Shown piece after piece: positions 1 to 7,874 of a stretch of DNA of 64,000 nucleotides; the first letter of the stretch is position 1, and every line of letters begins with the position of its first letter. The DNA is taken from the NCBI RefSeq assembly GCF_025960985.1, contig NZ_JAOQMX010000024.1, forward strand, positions 1 to 64,000, written 5' to 3'. Source of the DNA: Flavobacterium psychraerolatum (GTDB taxonomy: Bacteria > Bacteroidota > Bacteroidia > Flavobacteriales > Flavobacteriaceae). The translations under genes were made by a program, and so were the position numbers. The notes beneath the pieces are model-generated. The model was given only the letters and a program-made list of their open reading frames with translations, did no database searches and was not told where the DNA came from.

Positions 1-41
1 GTAATAATGATAACTTCATAATTGAAGACTAGCAACATGCA

Positions 42-85
42 GACTTTAAGTCTGACAACCAAATCTATGGACTTTAAGTCCATAG
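42..85. repeat. Paired palindromes at the broken end of the integrase relic
   Basis: The core GACTTTAAGTC occurs twice, at about 42-52 and 70-80. The second copy extends to a 21-base near-perfect hairpin (65-85) with further imperfect pairing outside it. The integrase reading frame stops inside this second hairpin, so it marks the breakpoint of the relic. It could be a terminator, a recombination scar or a small palindromic element; the sequence does not decide. Confidence 0.45.
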
Positions 86-235
86 TGGTTTAGTTGTTTC
101 AGGGTTTCTAAAAGAAAAATAAAGATACCATTCTTTAGACAGAGCTTCTTTTTGTTCAGCTTTAGAGAGTTTGTTCCATCGTAAAATGTCAACTCCTCCA
201 GTGTAGAATTTAGGTTTGTTATGGTTAGGTTTCAT
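74..235 (-). pseudogene. Truncated phage-type integrase (N-terminal fragment)
   Basis: About 53 residues from the ATG at 235 match what I know as the start of Bacteroidota phage-type tyrosine recombinases: a segment like KFYTGGVDILRWNKLS, then KEWYLYFSFRNPET. Intact members are about 400 residues, so the core-binding and catalytic domains are missing. The frame ends within a hairpin repeat. An upstream ATG at 292 gives 19 extra residues that do not look like the family. It lies directly beyond the 3' end of tRNA-Met on the same strand, the usual place for an island integrase. I infer a decayed integrated element; any remainder would lie left of the window. Identification is from remembered family sequence, not a search. 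Confidence 0.6.
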
Positions 236-298
236 AGGCAAATCGTGTACGGAAACGTGTACGGCACGTAAAAGTAGTGAAATTGATTGCATAAAAAA

Positions 299-324
299 AG
301 CGGCTTAGTGTACACTAAGCCGCT
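299..324. terminator. Perfect 26-bp palindrome terminator
   Basis: A perfect inverted repeat (AGCGGCTTAGTG and its complement around TA) is flanked by A7 on the left and T4 on the right. Read on the minus strand it is a strong intrinsic terminator, 22 bases past the tRNA-Met 3' end. Confidence 0.85.
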
Positions 325-345
325 TTTCCATTGAGTTTAATCTTG

Positions 346-419
346 TAGCGAGAACGAGATTTGAACTCGTGACCTCAGGGTTATGAATCCTGCGCTCTAA
401 CCGACTGAGCTACCTCGCC
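346..419 (-). tRNA. tRNA-Met (anticodon CAT)
   Basis: A 74-nt cloverleaf on the minus strand: acceptor GGCGAGG pairing with TCTCGCT, D-arm with AGCTCAGTCGGTTAGAGC, anticodon loop TTCATAA, and T-arm ACGAG-TTCAAAT-CTCGT, with A as discriminator. CCA is not encoded. CAT could be elongator Met, initiator Met or lysidine-modified Ile2. The acceptor does not look like an initiator, and the body resembles flavobacterial elongator Met. A perfect-palindrome terminator follows, then the integrase relic, so the 3' end is the likely attachment site. Confidence 0.92.
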
Positions 420-570
420 AAATGCAAAGAACGACTGTTGTTCGTTGCGGGTGCAAAGATAAAACTTTTATTAAAACACACAAGCAAAAAATGAAAAAAA
501 TAAAATAAATTTAAAAACGTTTTTTTTTCGCACATATAATGTATATATTCGAAAAAAATTAAATTACCTC

Positions 571-963
571 ATGGATCAGAAAGTACGTTACGAAATTGAG
601 TTCCCAATTAATTCATCTCCACAGTTATTGTACCAATATATCTCTACACCTTCTGGATTGTCAGAGTGGTTTGCAGACAATGTGAATTCTCGTGGTGAGT
701 TTTTTACTTTTATTTGGAATGATTCAGAAGAAAAAGCTAGATTAGCATCAAAGAAGTCTGGAGAAAAAGTAAAATTCAAATGGGTAGATGATAATAATAA
801 AGATACCGATACCTTTTTTGAAATTCATATACTTGTAGATGAATTGACAAAAGACGTTTCTTTGATGGTCGTAGATTTTGCTGAAGCAGATGAAGTGGAT
901 GAAGCAAAGTTATTGTGGGAAAATCAAATATCAGATTTAAAACATCTATTAGGTTCTGTCTAG
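571..963 (+). CDS. START-like / AHSA1-type domain protein
   Basis: A 130-residue single-domain protein with the helix-grip (SRPBCC) pattern: an N-terminal strand EIEFPINSSPQLLYQYIS, then GLSEWFADNV, a strand-rich middle and a long C-terminal helix ending in LKHLLGS. Flavobacteria carry this as a 'START-like domain-containing protein' of about this length; its ligand is unknown. It is monocistronic: a strong terminator at 991-1018 separates it from the aminotransferase. The call rests on overall pattern rather than a catalytic motif. Function beyond a hydrophobic-ligand fold is unknown. Confidence 0.8.
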   Translation: MDQKVRYEIEFPINSSPQLLYQYISTPSGLSEWFADNVNSRGEFFTFIWNDSEEKARLASKKSGEKVKFKWVDDNNKDTDTFFEIHILVDELTKDVSLMVVDFAEADEVDEAKLLWENQISDLKHLLGSV

Positions 964-983
964 TATAGTACTATATTAAAACT

Positions 984-991
984 TATATTTG
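984..991 (+). promoter_or_regulatory. Bacteroidota -7 box for the aminotransferase gene
   Basis: TATATTTG fits the TAnnTTTG consensus and sits immediately before the terminator stem. A start about 7 nt downstream would fall near 998, inside the left arm of the hairpin, leaving a leader of about 20 nt before the ATG at 1019. No clear -33 TTTG is visible. Confidence 0.45.
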
Positions 992-1018
992 CCCTGAACA
1001 AAATTCAGGGCTTTTTTT
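991..1018 (+). terminator. Intrinsic terminator after the START-like gene
   Basis: GCCCTGAA-loop-TTCAGGGC followed by seven T residues. The T tract runs directly into the ATG of the next gene, so terminator and downstream start region overlap. Confidence 0.85.
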
Positions 1019-1858
1019 ATGATTAATTTTAATGGAACGATTGTGGCAGAGGATGCCAATATTTTAACGCAAAACCGTGCTTTCTTATATGGTGATGCAG
1101 TTTTTGAGACAGTAAAAATAGTAAAAGGTGTAGTTCTTTTTCTAGAAGATCACTATTTTCGATTAATGGCTTCTATGCGTGTGGTGCGTATGGAGATTCC
1201 TATGAATTTTACCATGGAACATCTCGAAGAGCAGTTGCTTTCTGTTGCGTCTGTCAATAATATGTTGACTTCTGCTAGAGTGAGAATAACCGTGTTTAGA
1301 AACGATGGTGGCTATTATTTACCTACAACCAATGACGTGTCCTATCTTATTCATGCTAGTGTATTGGAGCAGCAGCTCTATAGTGTAGCATCAGGCGACT
1401 ATGAGGTTGATCTATTTAAAGACTTTTATATCACGAAGCAATTGTTGTCTTCAATAAAAACGACCAATAGAATCCTTAATACAACGGCTAGTATTTTTGC
1501 TTTCGAAAATGAACTCGATAATTGTTTGTTATTGAACGATAGTAAAAATGTTGTTGAGGCTATTCAAGGAAATATTTTCATGCGAATAGGTGATAAATTG
1601 ATTACGCCTCCTATCTCAGAAGGGTGTTTGAATGGTGTGATGCGAAAGCAAATTTTGGCTTTAGCCAAAAAGACTGCCAATATAGAAGTTGTAGAAGATA
1701 TTATTTCGCCTTTTGATCTTCAAAAAGCAGATGAATTATTTATTACAAATGTGATTAAAGGAGTTCAATCTATAACAAAGTATCGTAAGAAGAATTTTAG
1801 TTCTGATTTAGCTACTGCATTAGTTGAAAGGCTAAATGATCAAATCATGCCAAGCTAG
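1019..1858 (+). CDS. Class IV aminotransferase (PabC/IlvE-like)
   Basis: A 279-residue fold-type IV PLP enzyme. Visible landmarks are the N-terminal NRAFLYGDAVFETVKI segment, the likely Schiff-base Lys147 in SSIKTTNR, and the PLP-contacting Glu near 182 in NVVEAIQGNIF followed by TPPISEGCLNGVMR. The length fits 4-amino-4-deoxychorismate lyase (folate synthesis) or a D-/branched-chain amino acid transaminase; the motifs here do not settle which. The missing long N-terminal extension argues against a full-length IlvE. The ATG at 1019 follows directly on a terminator T tract and gives the full family N-terminus. A convergent terminator at about 1961-2005 separates it from yqgE. Confidence 0.85.
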   Translation: MINFNGTIVAEDANILTQNRAFLYGDAVFETVKIVKGVVLFLEDHYFRLMASMRVVRMEIPMNFTMEHLEEQLLSVASVNNMLTSARVRITVFRNDGGYYLPTTNDVSYLIHASVLEQQLYSVASGDYEVDLFKDFYITKQLLSSIKTTNRILNTTASIFAFENELDNCLLLNDSKNVVEAIQGNIFMRIGDKLITPPISEGCLNGVMRKQILALAKKTANIEVVEDIISPFDLQKADELFITNVIKGVQSITKYRKKNFSSDLATALVERLNDQIMPS

Positions 1859-1960
1859 TCTAGGTTTATTAAATTATTTATTTTTGAATTAAAATAGAAA
1901 ATAACTAATTCACTGATAATACTGTAGGAGGTTTTTGGTGATTGATTATAAATAAAAAAA

Positions 1961-2005
1961 GGTTAAACAGCAATTGTCGTATGCAATTGAGTTTAACTTT
2001 TTTTT
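1961..2005. terminator. Bidirectional terminator between aminotransferase and YqgE genes
   Basis: Inverted repeat built on GTTAAAC...GTTTAAC with an inner CAATTG/CAATTG stem, A-rich on the left and T8 on the right. It serves converging genes. Confidence 0.75.
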
Positions 2006-2023
2006 GTATATAAAATAAATTTG

Positions 2024-2584
2024 TTAATTCAAATATGGGTTTTCTGGAGCATTGGACCAAATGAGGTAGTCGCCACCAAGCTCTTTAATTTGATCTTTCC
2101 AAAAATGAGTAGGAGATTTACCAATAATCTTGTTCTTATAAGTATTGGTAGTTATGATCCAAGAATTAGTACTCATTTCTGTTTCCAGTTGATTTTCATG
2201 CCAACCAGAATATCCTAGAAAAAATCGAATGTTATTTTTTGTAATAGTTCCTTCATTGATCAGGTTTTTGGCAGAATCAAAATCACCTCCCCAATATATT
2301 CCATTTGAAATTTCTACACTATTTGGTATCAATTCTGGAACATTGTGAATGAAGTAAAGGTTGTCCTGTTCAACTGGTCCACCGTTGTAAATTCTAAATT
2401 TAGAATCTATCTCGGGTACAAGATCATTAATGGTATATTTTAATGGTTTATTGATGATAAATCCTACTGATCCTTCTTTGTCATGATCTGCTAATAAAAT
2501 CACAGATCTATTGAATGATAAATCTCCAATTATAGAAGGCTCAGATATAAGCAGTTGTCCTTTTATTAATTTTTCTGAAATCAT
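2024..2584 (-). CDS. YqgE/AlgH family protein (DUF179)
   Basis: About 186 residues from the ATG at 2584. The family signature is clear: KGQLLISEPSIIGDLSFNRS near the start, LLADHDKEGSVGFIINKPL, YNGGPVEQDNLYFIH, a central GIYWGGDF and FLGYSGWHENQLE. The family is cytosolic and widespread; its biochemical role is still unsettled, and AlgH was linked genetically to alginate regulation in Pseudomonas. An upstream in-frame ATG at 2623 would add 13 hydrophobic residues not typical of the family, so I prefer 2584. It lies downstream of the HU gene but is separated from it by a terminator. Confidence 0.9.
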   Translation of the reverse strand: MISEKLIKGQLLISEPSIIGDLSFNRSVILLADHDKEGSVGFIINKPLKYTINDLVPEIDSKFRIYNGGPVEQDNLYFIHNVPELIPNSVEISNGIYWGGDFDSAKNLINEGTITKNNIRFFLGYSGWHENQLETEMSTNSWIITTNTYKNKIIGKSPTHFWKDQIKELGGDYLIWSNAPENPYLN

Positions 2585-2651
2585 AGCGCTGTAATTTTTT
2601 ATTAAATTTAAGAAAAAAAACAAAAAAAAACCAAGTTTTTACGAATAAATG

Positions 2652-2680
2652 AAAAAAAAACCCTCCATAAGGAAGGTTTT
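2652..2680 (-). terminator. Terminator of the HU gene
   Basis: On the minus strand AACCTTCC-TTAT-GGAGGGTT is followed by a T9 run. It lies 25 nt past the HU stop codon. Confidence 0.75.
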
Positions 2681-2704
2681 GTTTCTATAAGAGGGAAACG
2701 TGTA

Positions 2705-2977
2705 TTAGTTTACAGCTCCTTCTAATTCTGCACCAGCTTTGAATTTTACAACATTCTTAGCAGCGATTTGGATAGTTTTTCCTGTTTGAGGATTTCTACC
2801 GTCTCTAGCAGCTCTAGCTGATACTGACCATGATCCAAAACCTACTAGAGATACTTTACCTCCTTTTTTTAAGGTATCACCTACGTTTCCTAAAAATGAT
2901 TCTAAAGCTAATTTTGCAGCTGCTTTAGTGATTCCTGCGTCTGCAGCGATAGCATCGATTAATTCTGACTTGTTCAT
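2705..2977 (-). CDS. HU family DNA-binding protein
   Basis: A 90-residue histone-like protein of standard HU length. It begins MNKSELIDAIAADAGITK and contains the conserved VSLVGFGSWSV turn, then the DNA-binding arm RDGRNPQTGKTIQIAAKNVVKFKAG. It works as a homodimer that bends and compacts DNA in the nucleoid. The arm has the NP pair that inserts into the minor groove. It is a single-gene unit with a good Bacteroidota promoter (3020-3049) and its own terminator, as expected for an abundant protein. Confidence 0.96.
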   Translation of the reverse strand: MNKSELIDAIAADAGITKAAAKLALESFLGNVGDTLKKGGKVSLVGFGSWSVSARAARDGRNPQTGKTIQIAAKNVVKFKAGAELEGAVN

Positions 2978-3019
2978 AATTTAAAGTTATTAATTGTTGG
3001 TTAATGTTTTCTTACTATA

Positions 3020-3049
3020 CAAATTTAGCAGGAAATCCCTAGCACGCAA
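3020..3049 (-). promoter_or_regulatory. Promoter of the HU gene
   Basis: On the minus strand TTG (3049-3047), a 19-nt spacer and TAAATTTG (3027-3020) match the Bacteroidota -33/-7 pattern (TTTG, TAnnTTTG). This implies a leader of about 35 nt. Confidence 0.7.
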
Positions 3050-3153
3050 GTGTTTTGCTTAAATTAGGACAGTTTTGTTGATAACTTAGTTTTTTTGTTC
3101 ATAAATAAGCTTGTTTTTATTGGGAAAACTATAATAACCAGTGTTTTTGGGGG

Positions 3154-4101
3154 TTAAAAAGCTTTTGCGTCTTCAGAAAATGTGATTCCATTCAGTAAGT
3201 CCGCCGTTGTCATTCTCTTTTTACCTGGGAATTGTAAGCTTATTATCTGTATAAATCCATTTGCTACTGCAATTTTCATTTCTTTCTTTGTACAAACAAT
3301 GGAACCTACATTTAGTTTGTGCTCCTCATTAATAATTTGAGATTCATAAATTTTAACATTCAATTCTTCATTCTTGTCTGCGATAATTCCCCACGCAGCA
3401 GGATATGGACTCAAGCCTCTTATGTGGTCATGAATTTCTTTTGGAGATTTTGTCCAGTCTATTTTACAGTTCTCTTTGTTTAGTTTATAAGCTGTTTTAA
3501 TTTCAATTGAATCAGTTTGAATGGTTGTGCTTGGGTTTCCTTTTTCGATTAAAGCTAGGGTATCAATTACGGTACTGCTCCCTATGGTCATTAGCCGGTC
3601 GTGTAGTTGACCTGCACTTTCATTTGGATCGATTGTTATTTCACTATTTAAAATCATAGCTCCAGTATCAATCTTGTCGTCTATGAAGAAGGTTGTGACC
3701 CCCGTTTTTTCTTCACCATTGATGATAGCCCAGTTAATAGGTGCGGCTCCACGATAATTGGGTAATAAGGAAGCATGAAGGTTAAAGGTTCCTAAGGCAG
3801 GTATTTCCCATACTACTTTTGGTAACATTCTAAAAGCAACTACTATTTGCAAGTTGGCATTCAAAGCTTTTAATTCGGCCAAGAAACCTTCGTCTTTTAG
3901 GTTAGTAGGTTGTAATAGGTTGAGGTGGTGTTCTAAAGCATATTCCTTAACGGCAGAATATTTTAATTTTTGTCCACGACCAGCAGGTTTGTCGGCTGCG
4001 GTAATGACACCCACTACTGTATAGTTGTTTTGGATGATGGTGTCCAGAATCCCTACTGCAAATTCAGGAGTTCCCATAAAAACAATTCGTAAATTTTCCA
4101 T
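3154..4101 (-). CDS. fmt: Methionyl-tRNA formyltransferase
   Basis: This enzyme formylates initiator Met-tRNA with 10-formyl-tetrahydrofolate. The 315 residues match the family length. It starts with LRIVFMGTPEFAVGIL and has AADKPAGRGQKL, the catalytic Asn/His segment FNLHASLLPNYRGAAPINW, then TGVTTFFIDDKIDTGAMI containing the catalytic Asp. The C-terminal half is the OB-like tRNA-binding domain (GLSPYPAAWG). Its ATG overlaps the recQ stop codon (TAATG), so translation is probably coupled in the ATPase-recQ-fmt operon. Confidence 0.97.
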   Translation of the reverse strand: MENLRIVFMGTPEFAVGILDTIIQNNYTVVGVITAADKPAGRGQKLKYSAVKEYALEHHLNLLQPTNLKDEGFLAELKALNANLQIVVAFRMLPKVVWEIPALGTFNLHASLLPNYRGAAPINWAIINGEEKTGVTTFFIDDKIDTGAMILNSEITIDPNESAGQLHDRLMTIGSSTVIDTLALIEKGNPSTTIQTDSIEIKTAYKLNKENCKIDWTKSPKEIHDHIRGLSPYPAAWGIIADKNEELNVKIYESQIINEEHKLNVGSIVCTKKEMKIAVANGFIQIISLQFPGKKRMTTADLLNGITFSEDAKAF

Positions 4102-5996
4102 TATAATTTTAAAGTATAGGTGTTGTTGGGTTGTATTTGAATCTCTTCATTGGTCAAGAGTTCTTGTAAGGCAAAGATAAGCGTGTCTGGACTTGTATTT
4201 GTACTATTTTGCAAATCTCTTGAAGTTAAATCTTGATTTCGCAATAAATCTTTTATGTTTTGACTAACAGATTTAAGGTCTTTTGATTTTGGTTTCTTGC
4301 TAATACAATAAGAACAAATTCCACAATTATCGGCCTCTTTTTCTCCAAAATAAGATAGGATGAGTTTGCTTTTGCAAATATTGTCTTCTTTTACATAGTG
4401 TAAAACGGACTCTAGTTGGGCTTTCTTTAAGTTGTTTTGTTTTTCAAGATATTTGGCAACACGACTTATTGTGCGTTCGTCTTCTCTTATTTCGTTAAAT
4501 GTAAGTGAAGCGTCATTGTTTTTAGAATGGTAGTCAATTACTTGTTTTTCATGTAGTTTCTCTAAAATAGTAACTACTTGTTTTTCTGTTTTTTTTGATT
4601 TTTTTGCAATGAGTGAACAATTAAAAGCAGTTTCTATTTCGTAAACCCCAGGGTAGGTTCTTAAAATGGCCAAAATAATTTCTTCGTCATTAGGATTTAG
4701 ACTCAGGTAGCGTAACACTTCCTTGGAAGAAATTATAAACTGTAGGCTAATTTTTTGAGAGGATTCTTGTGCTAAAGTCAAAATCCCTTGTTGGTCTAGA
4801 AACTGAATCGCATTATAGGTCTTGAGAACAGGATAATTGTATTTTACACAAAAATGGTTCAGGTTGAAGCTAAATTTTTCATCGATACCTTCTCCGTATG
4901 CAATTTGAAAATAGGTATTTAACTTTCGGTAAATTATGTTGAGATACTCTTTGTCGGGTAAATTTTTGATAAATTGATTTTCTGCTTGCTTTGTGTCTGA
5001 AGGACTAGTTAGTAAAACAGCAAAAGCTTTTTCTTCATTTCGTCCTGCTCTCCCAGCTTCTTGGTAGTAATTTTCAATGTTTTCGGGAAGCTGAATGTGG
5101 ATGACTGTTTTTACATTTGCTTTGTCAATTCCCATTCCAAAGGCATTTGTAGCAACAATTACTTGCACTTTCTCATCCATCCAGAGTTGCATATTTTTAT
5201 CCTTTTCTCTCGAGGGTAGGCCACCATGATAATAAGTGGCTTTAAAACCTAAAGATTGTAATTGTGACGAAATATCTAAGCAGGATTTTCTATTGCGAAC
5301 ATATATAATGGAAGGTTGTGGATTTTTCTTTAAAATTTGTCCAATTTTAAAAAGCTTGTCTTCTGCTTCAAAAACCATGTACGCAATGTTTTTTCTAGCG
5401 AATGATTGCTGATAAAGGACAGGATTTTCTAATGCTAGTTCTTTTATAATATCCTCTTTTACGCGAGCGGTTGCCGAGGCAGTCAGTGCCAAAAAAGGGA
5501 CCTTTGGGAAGAGTGTCTTTAAATTCGAAATTTTCAAATAGGCAGGTCGGAAATCATGTCCCCATTGAGAAACACAATGCGCTTCGTCAATAGCAATCAA
5601 ATTGATATCGAGATTTTTTATGCGTTCTATGATCCAGTCAGACTGTAATCGTTCGGGGGAAAGGTATAAAAATTTATAATTTCCAAACTCACAATTATCC
5701 AAGAGATCTATCATCTCGTTGGATTTTATTCCTCCCGTCAAAGCAATAGCTTTGATGTCTCGCTTTTGCAAATTGGCTACTTGGTCTTTCATCAAAGCGA
5801 CTAAAGGAGAGATAACCAAGCAAATTCCTTTGTTCATCAAAGTAGGAACCTGAAAACAAATTGATTTTCCACCGCCGGTAGGTAATAAAGCAAAAGCATC
5901 CTTTCCGCTCAAAACGGTATCGATGATATCGTTTTGAAGAGGTCTGAAACGATCGTGTTTCCAGTATTTTTTTAGGATTTCTAATGCTTCAGACAT
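4101..5996 (-). CDS. recQ: ATP-dependent DNA helicase RecQ
   Basis: A 631-residue superfamily 2 3'-5' helicase. Visible motifs are Walker A LLPTGGGKSICFQVP, motif II DEAHC with VSQWGHDFRP (aromatic-rich loop), LTASATA (motif III), and VATNAFGMGIDKANV with HIQLPENIENYYQEAGRAGR (motifs V and VI). The RQC zinc site follows at about 540-565 (CKSK, then NCGICSYC). The C-terminus ends with a short winged-helix-like segment; I see no clear HRDC domain. It unwinds forks and recombination intermediates. It is the middle gene of a three-gene operon with 12 nt upstream spacing and a 1-nt overlap with fmt. Confidence 0.96.
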   Translation of the reverse strand: MSEALEILKKYWKHDRFRPLQNDIIDTVLSGKDAFALLPTGGGKSICFQVPTLMNKGICLVISPLVALMKDQVANLQKRDIKAIALTGGIKSNEMIDLLDNCEFGNYKFLYLSPERLQSDWIIERIKNLDINLIAIDEAHCVSQWGHDFRPAYLKISNLKTLFPKVPFLALTASATARVKEDIIKELALENPVLYQQSFARKNIAYMVFEAEDKLFKIGQILKKNPQPSIIYVRNRKSCLDISSQLQSLGFKATYYHGGLPSREKDKNMQLWMDEKVQVIVATNAFGMGIDKANVKTVIHIQLPENIENYYQEAGRAGRNEEKAFAVLLTSPSDTKQAENQFIKNLPDKEYLNIIYRKLNTYFQIAYGEGIDEKFSFNLNHFCVKYNYPVLKTYNAIQFLDQQGILTLAQESSQKISLQFIISSKEVLRYLSLNPNDEEIILAILRTYPGVYEIETAFNCSLIAKKSKKTEKQVVTILEKLHEKQVIDYHSKNNDASLTFNEIREDERTISRVAKYLEKQNNLKKAQLESVLHYVKEDNICKSKLILSYFGEKEADNCGICSYCISKKPKSKDLKSVSQNIKDLLRNQDLTSRDLQNSTNTSPDTLIFALQELLTNEEIQIQPNNTYTLKL

Positions 5997-6008
5997 AGGC
6001 AGTGGGTT

Positions 6009-6554
6009 TTATAGTTCGTGTTTAAGGGCATTTAAGATAAAAGCAGTGCGGTTTTCAATCGTATCTTTTGGAACTTCGATTGGGGTATAGCCAAATGATT
6101 TGTAGGTATCTACAATATGTTGGTGTACTTCTTGAGCTTGCTCGTAGGTCTCATAACGAGCATCATCAATTTTGTAAATGGCTTCCCAAGGGGGTAGCAT
6201 GAAAATTTTGGTGTACTTGTGTTTTTGACAAGAGGTAGTAAAATGTACTGGGTATTCTTGTTTAGCAAAATGCATATAAGCAAGAATATCAGGCAGACCA
6301 CGATCTATAAAGACATTGAGGTGAGGTTCTTGATTTGCTGCATCAAATTGTTTTTGACGTCCTTCGAGTAATAATTGACTAAAAAGAAGCGGATCCTCCA
6401 AAAAAAGTTGATCTATTCCATTTTTTTTTGCTTCTAGAGTTATTTCTCTCGAAATTTCGGGGTAGCAACAAAAGCCTTTGTCTGTCAATTCGTTAATGAT
6501 TGATGATTTTCCTGTTCCAGGTCCTCCTATGAGTACGATAATGTTTTTTTGCAC
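6009..6554 (-). CDS. Small AAA-type P-loop ATPase/kinase-like protein
   Basis: 181 residues with Walker A GGPGTGKSSI at about 10-19 and a Walker B-like strand FIDRGLPDILAYMHF near 90, resembling the AAA_28 / NadR-kinase-like family common upstream of recQ in flavobacteria. The remaining sequence (EISREITLEAKKNG, KIDDARYETYEQA) fits a nucleotide or small-molecule kinase lid, but no substrate can be read. It is the first gene of the operon with recQ and fmt. The start at 6554 gives the Walker A loop at the usual distance from the N-terminus. Confidence 0.8.
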   Translation of the reverse strand: MQKNIIVLIGGPGTGKSSIINELTDKGFCCYPEISREITLEAKKNGIDQLFLEDPLLFSQLLLEGRQKQFDAANQEPHLNVFIDRGLPDILAYMHFAKQEYPVHFTTSCQKHKYTKIFMLPPWEAIYKIDDARYETYEQAQEVHQHIVDTYKSFGYTPIEVPKDTIENRTAFILNALKHEL

Positions 6555-6677
6555 GATTTTGAAATAAGATTCAAAATTAAGGAAACTATTTGGTATTAGA
6601 AAAAAAATGAGCGCCGTTATTATGTTAGTTTTGACAAAAAATCAGATAGGATAGTTATTATTTTCCATTTGAAAACG

Positions 6678-6685
6678 TATATTTG
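6678..6685 (+). promoter_or_regulatory. -7 box upstream of the DUF493 gene
   Basis: TATATTTG (TAnnTTTG) 20 bases before the ATG at 6706. There is no convincing -33 box at the expected distance. Confidence 0.45.
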
Positions 6686-6705
6686 CTAATATTTTAGAAA
6701 CAAGG

Positions 6706-6990
6706 ATGGAAAAGAAGTCAGAAGAATTCTATGAAAGGTTACAAGCAGAGTTAGAAAGAAGTAGTTCATGGCCTGCCTTGTATTTATACAAATTTATAGT
6801 CCCTACGGATGCCGCTAAAATTGGCAAAATTGAAGAAGCCTTTGATTGTATGGGTGCTGTAATCAAAACGACACAATCAAAAACTGCAAAATTCACAAGT
6901 ATTTCTATTGATGTACAAATGAAAAATCCTCAAGAAGTTATTGAGAAATACATAGAACTATCTGCAATCGAGGGAATTGTTTCTTTGTAG
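6706..6990 (+). CDS. DUF493 family protein (YbeD-like)
   Basis: 94 residues. The core YLYKFIVPTDAAKIGKIEEAF, then TAKFTSISIDVQMKNPQEVIEKYIELSAIEGIVSL, matches the DUF493/YbeD ferredoxin-like fold, which resembles ACT-type regulatory domains. The function of the family is unknown. It is the first of three codirectional genes (DUF493, DUF4290, murA), an order I associate with flavobacteria, and has a TAnnTTTG box just upstream. Confidence 0.85.
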   Translation: MEKKSEEFYERLQAELERSSSWPALYLYKFIVPTDAAKIGKIEEAFDCMGAVIKTTQSKTAKFTSISIDVQMKNPQEVIEKYIELSAIEGIVSL

Positions 6991-7047
6991 AAACAAATCA
7001 TAATGCCTTGGTTTGCTTTATACCTCAGATAAGCTTTTTTACCAATA

Positions 7048-7800
7048 ATGGCCAGCGCTTTAGATTCAAAATTTAATTCACTTATGAATTCAAAATACCA
7101 AAAAGAAAATGCAAATGATGTGGTGTACCACCTAGAGTACAACGCCGAAAGATCGCATTTGATTATTCCAGAGTATGGTCGTCATTTACAAAAATTGATC
7201 GATCAAGCAACGGCAATAGTAGACGTAGAAGAACGTAACAAAGCAGCAAAATACATTATTCAAGTAATGGGAACTTTAAATCCTCATTTGCGTGATGTAC
7301 TTGACTTTCAACACAAACTATGGGATCAATTATTTATTATGTCCGATTTTAAATTGGATGTAGAATCACCTTATCCTATTCCGTCAAGAGAGGTTTTACA
7401 ATTAAGACCAGATATTCTTGAATACCCACAAAACTACCCAAAGTACAGATATTATGGAAATAATATAAAGTACATGATTGATGTAGCCAACAAATGGGAA
7501 GATGGTGATATGAAAAGTGCCTTGGTGAAAGTTATCGCCAATCACATGAAAAAATCATATTTAAGTTGGAATAAAGACACGGTTAAGGATGATGTCATTT
7601 TTGAACATTTATACGAATTATCAGACGGTAAATTGAATTTAATTCAAAGCGATGAGGAATTACTTAATACGACTGATTTATTGCGAACCAATAAAAGAAT
7701 GTCCAATAAAATCAATACCGGAATAGTGCCAAAAATTCAAACCAATAAGAAGAATCAAAGCATTAAAAAAACGTATAACAAAAATAACAATCAAAAATAG
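7048..7800 (+). CDS. DUF4290 domain-containing protein
   Basis: 250 residues. The first 200 match the Bacteroidota-specific DUF4290 family (VVYHLEYNAERSHLIIPEYG, QVMGTLNPHLRDVLDFQHKLWDQLF, YPKYRYYGNNIKYMI). It is largely helical with no signal peptide. The tail after about residue 205 is Lys/Asn-rich, low-complexity and basic (KTNKKNQSIKKTYNKNNNQK), suggesting a nucleic-acid or surface contact; that is inference. It sits between DUF493 and murA, 74 nt before murA. No biochemical role is known to me. Confidence 0.85.
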   Translation: MASALDSKFNSLMNSKYQKENANDVVYHLEYNAERSHLIIPEYGRHLQKLIDQATAIVDVEERNKAAKYIIQVMGTLNPHLRDVLDFQHKLWDQLFIMSDFKLDVESPYPIPSREVLQLRPDILEYPQNYPKYRYYGNNIKYMIDVANKWEDGDMKSALVKVIANHMKKSYLSWNKDTVKDDVIFEHLYELSDGKLNLIQSDEELLNTTDLLRTNKRMSNKINTGIVPKIQTNKKNQSIKKTYNKNNNQK

Positions 7801-7874
7801 GAATATATTTTCAAATTTTTTGAGGGGAGAAAAAACTAAAAACAAACAAACTATAAATTTAACGCATACCACAA

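Noticed and set aside
2021..2218. 65-codon plus frame
   Set aside because: Antisense to the end of yqgE; no independent evidence.
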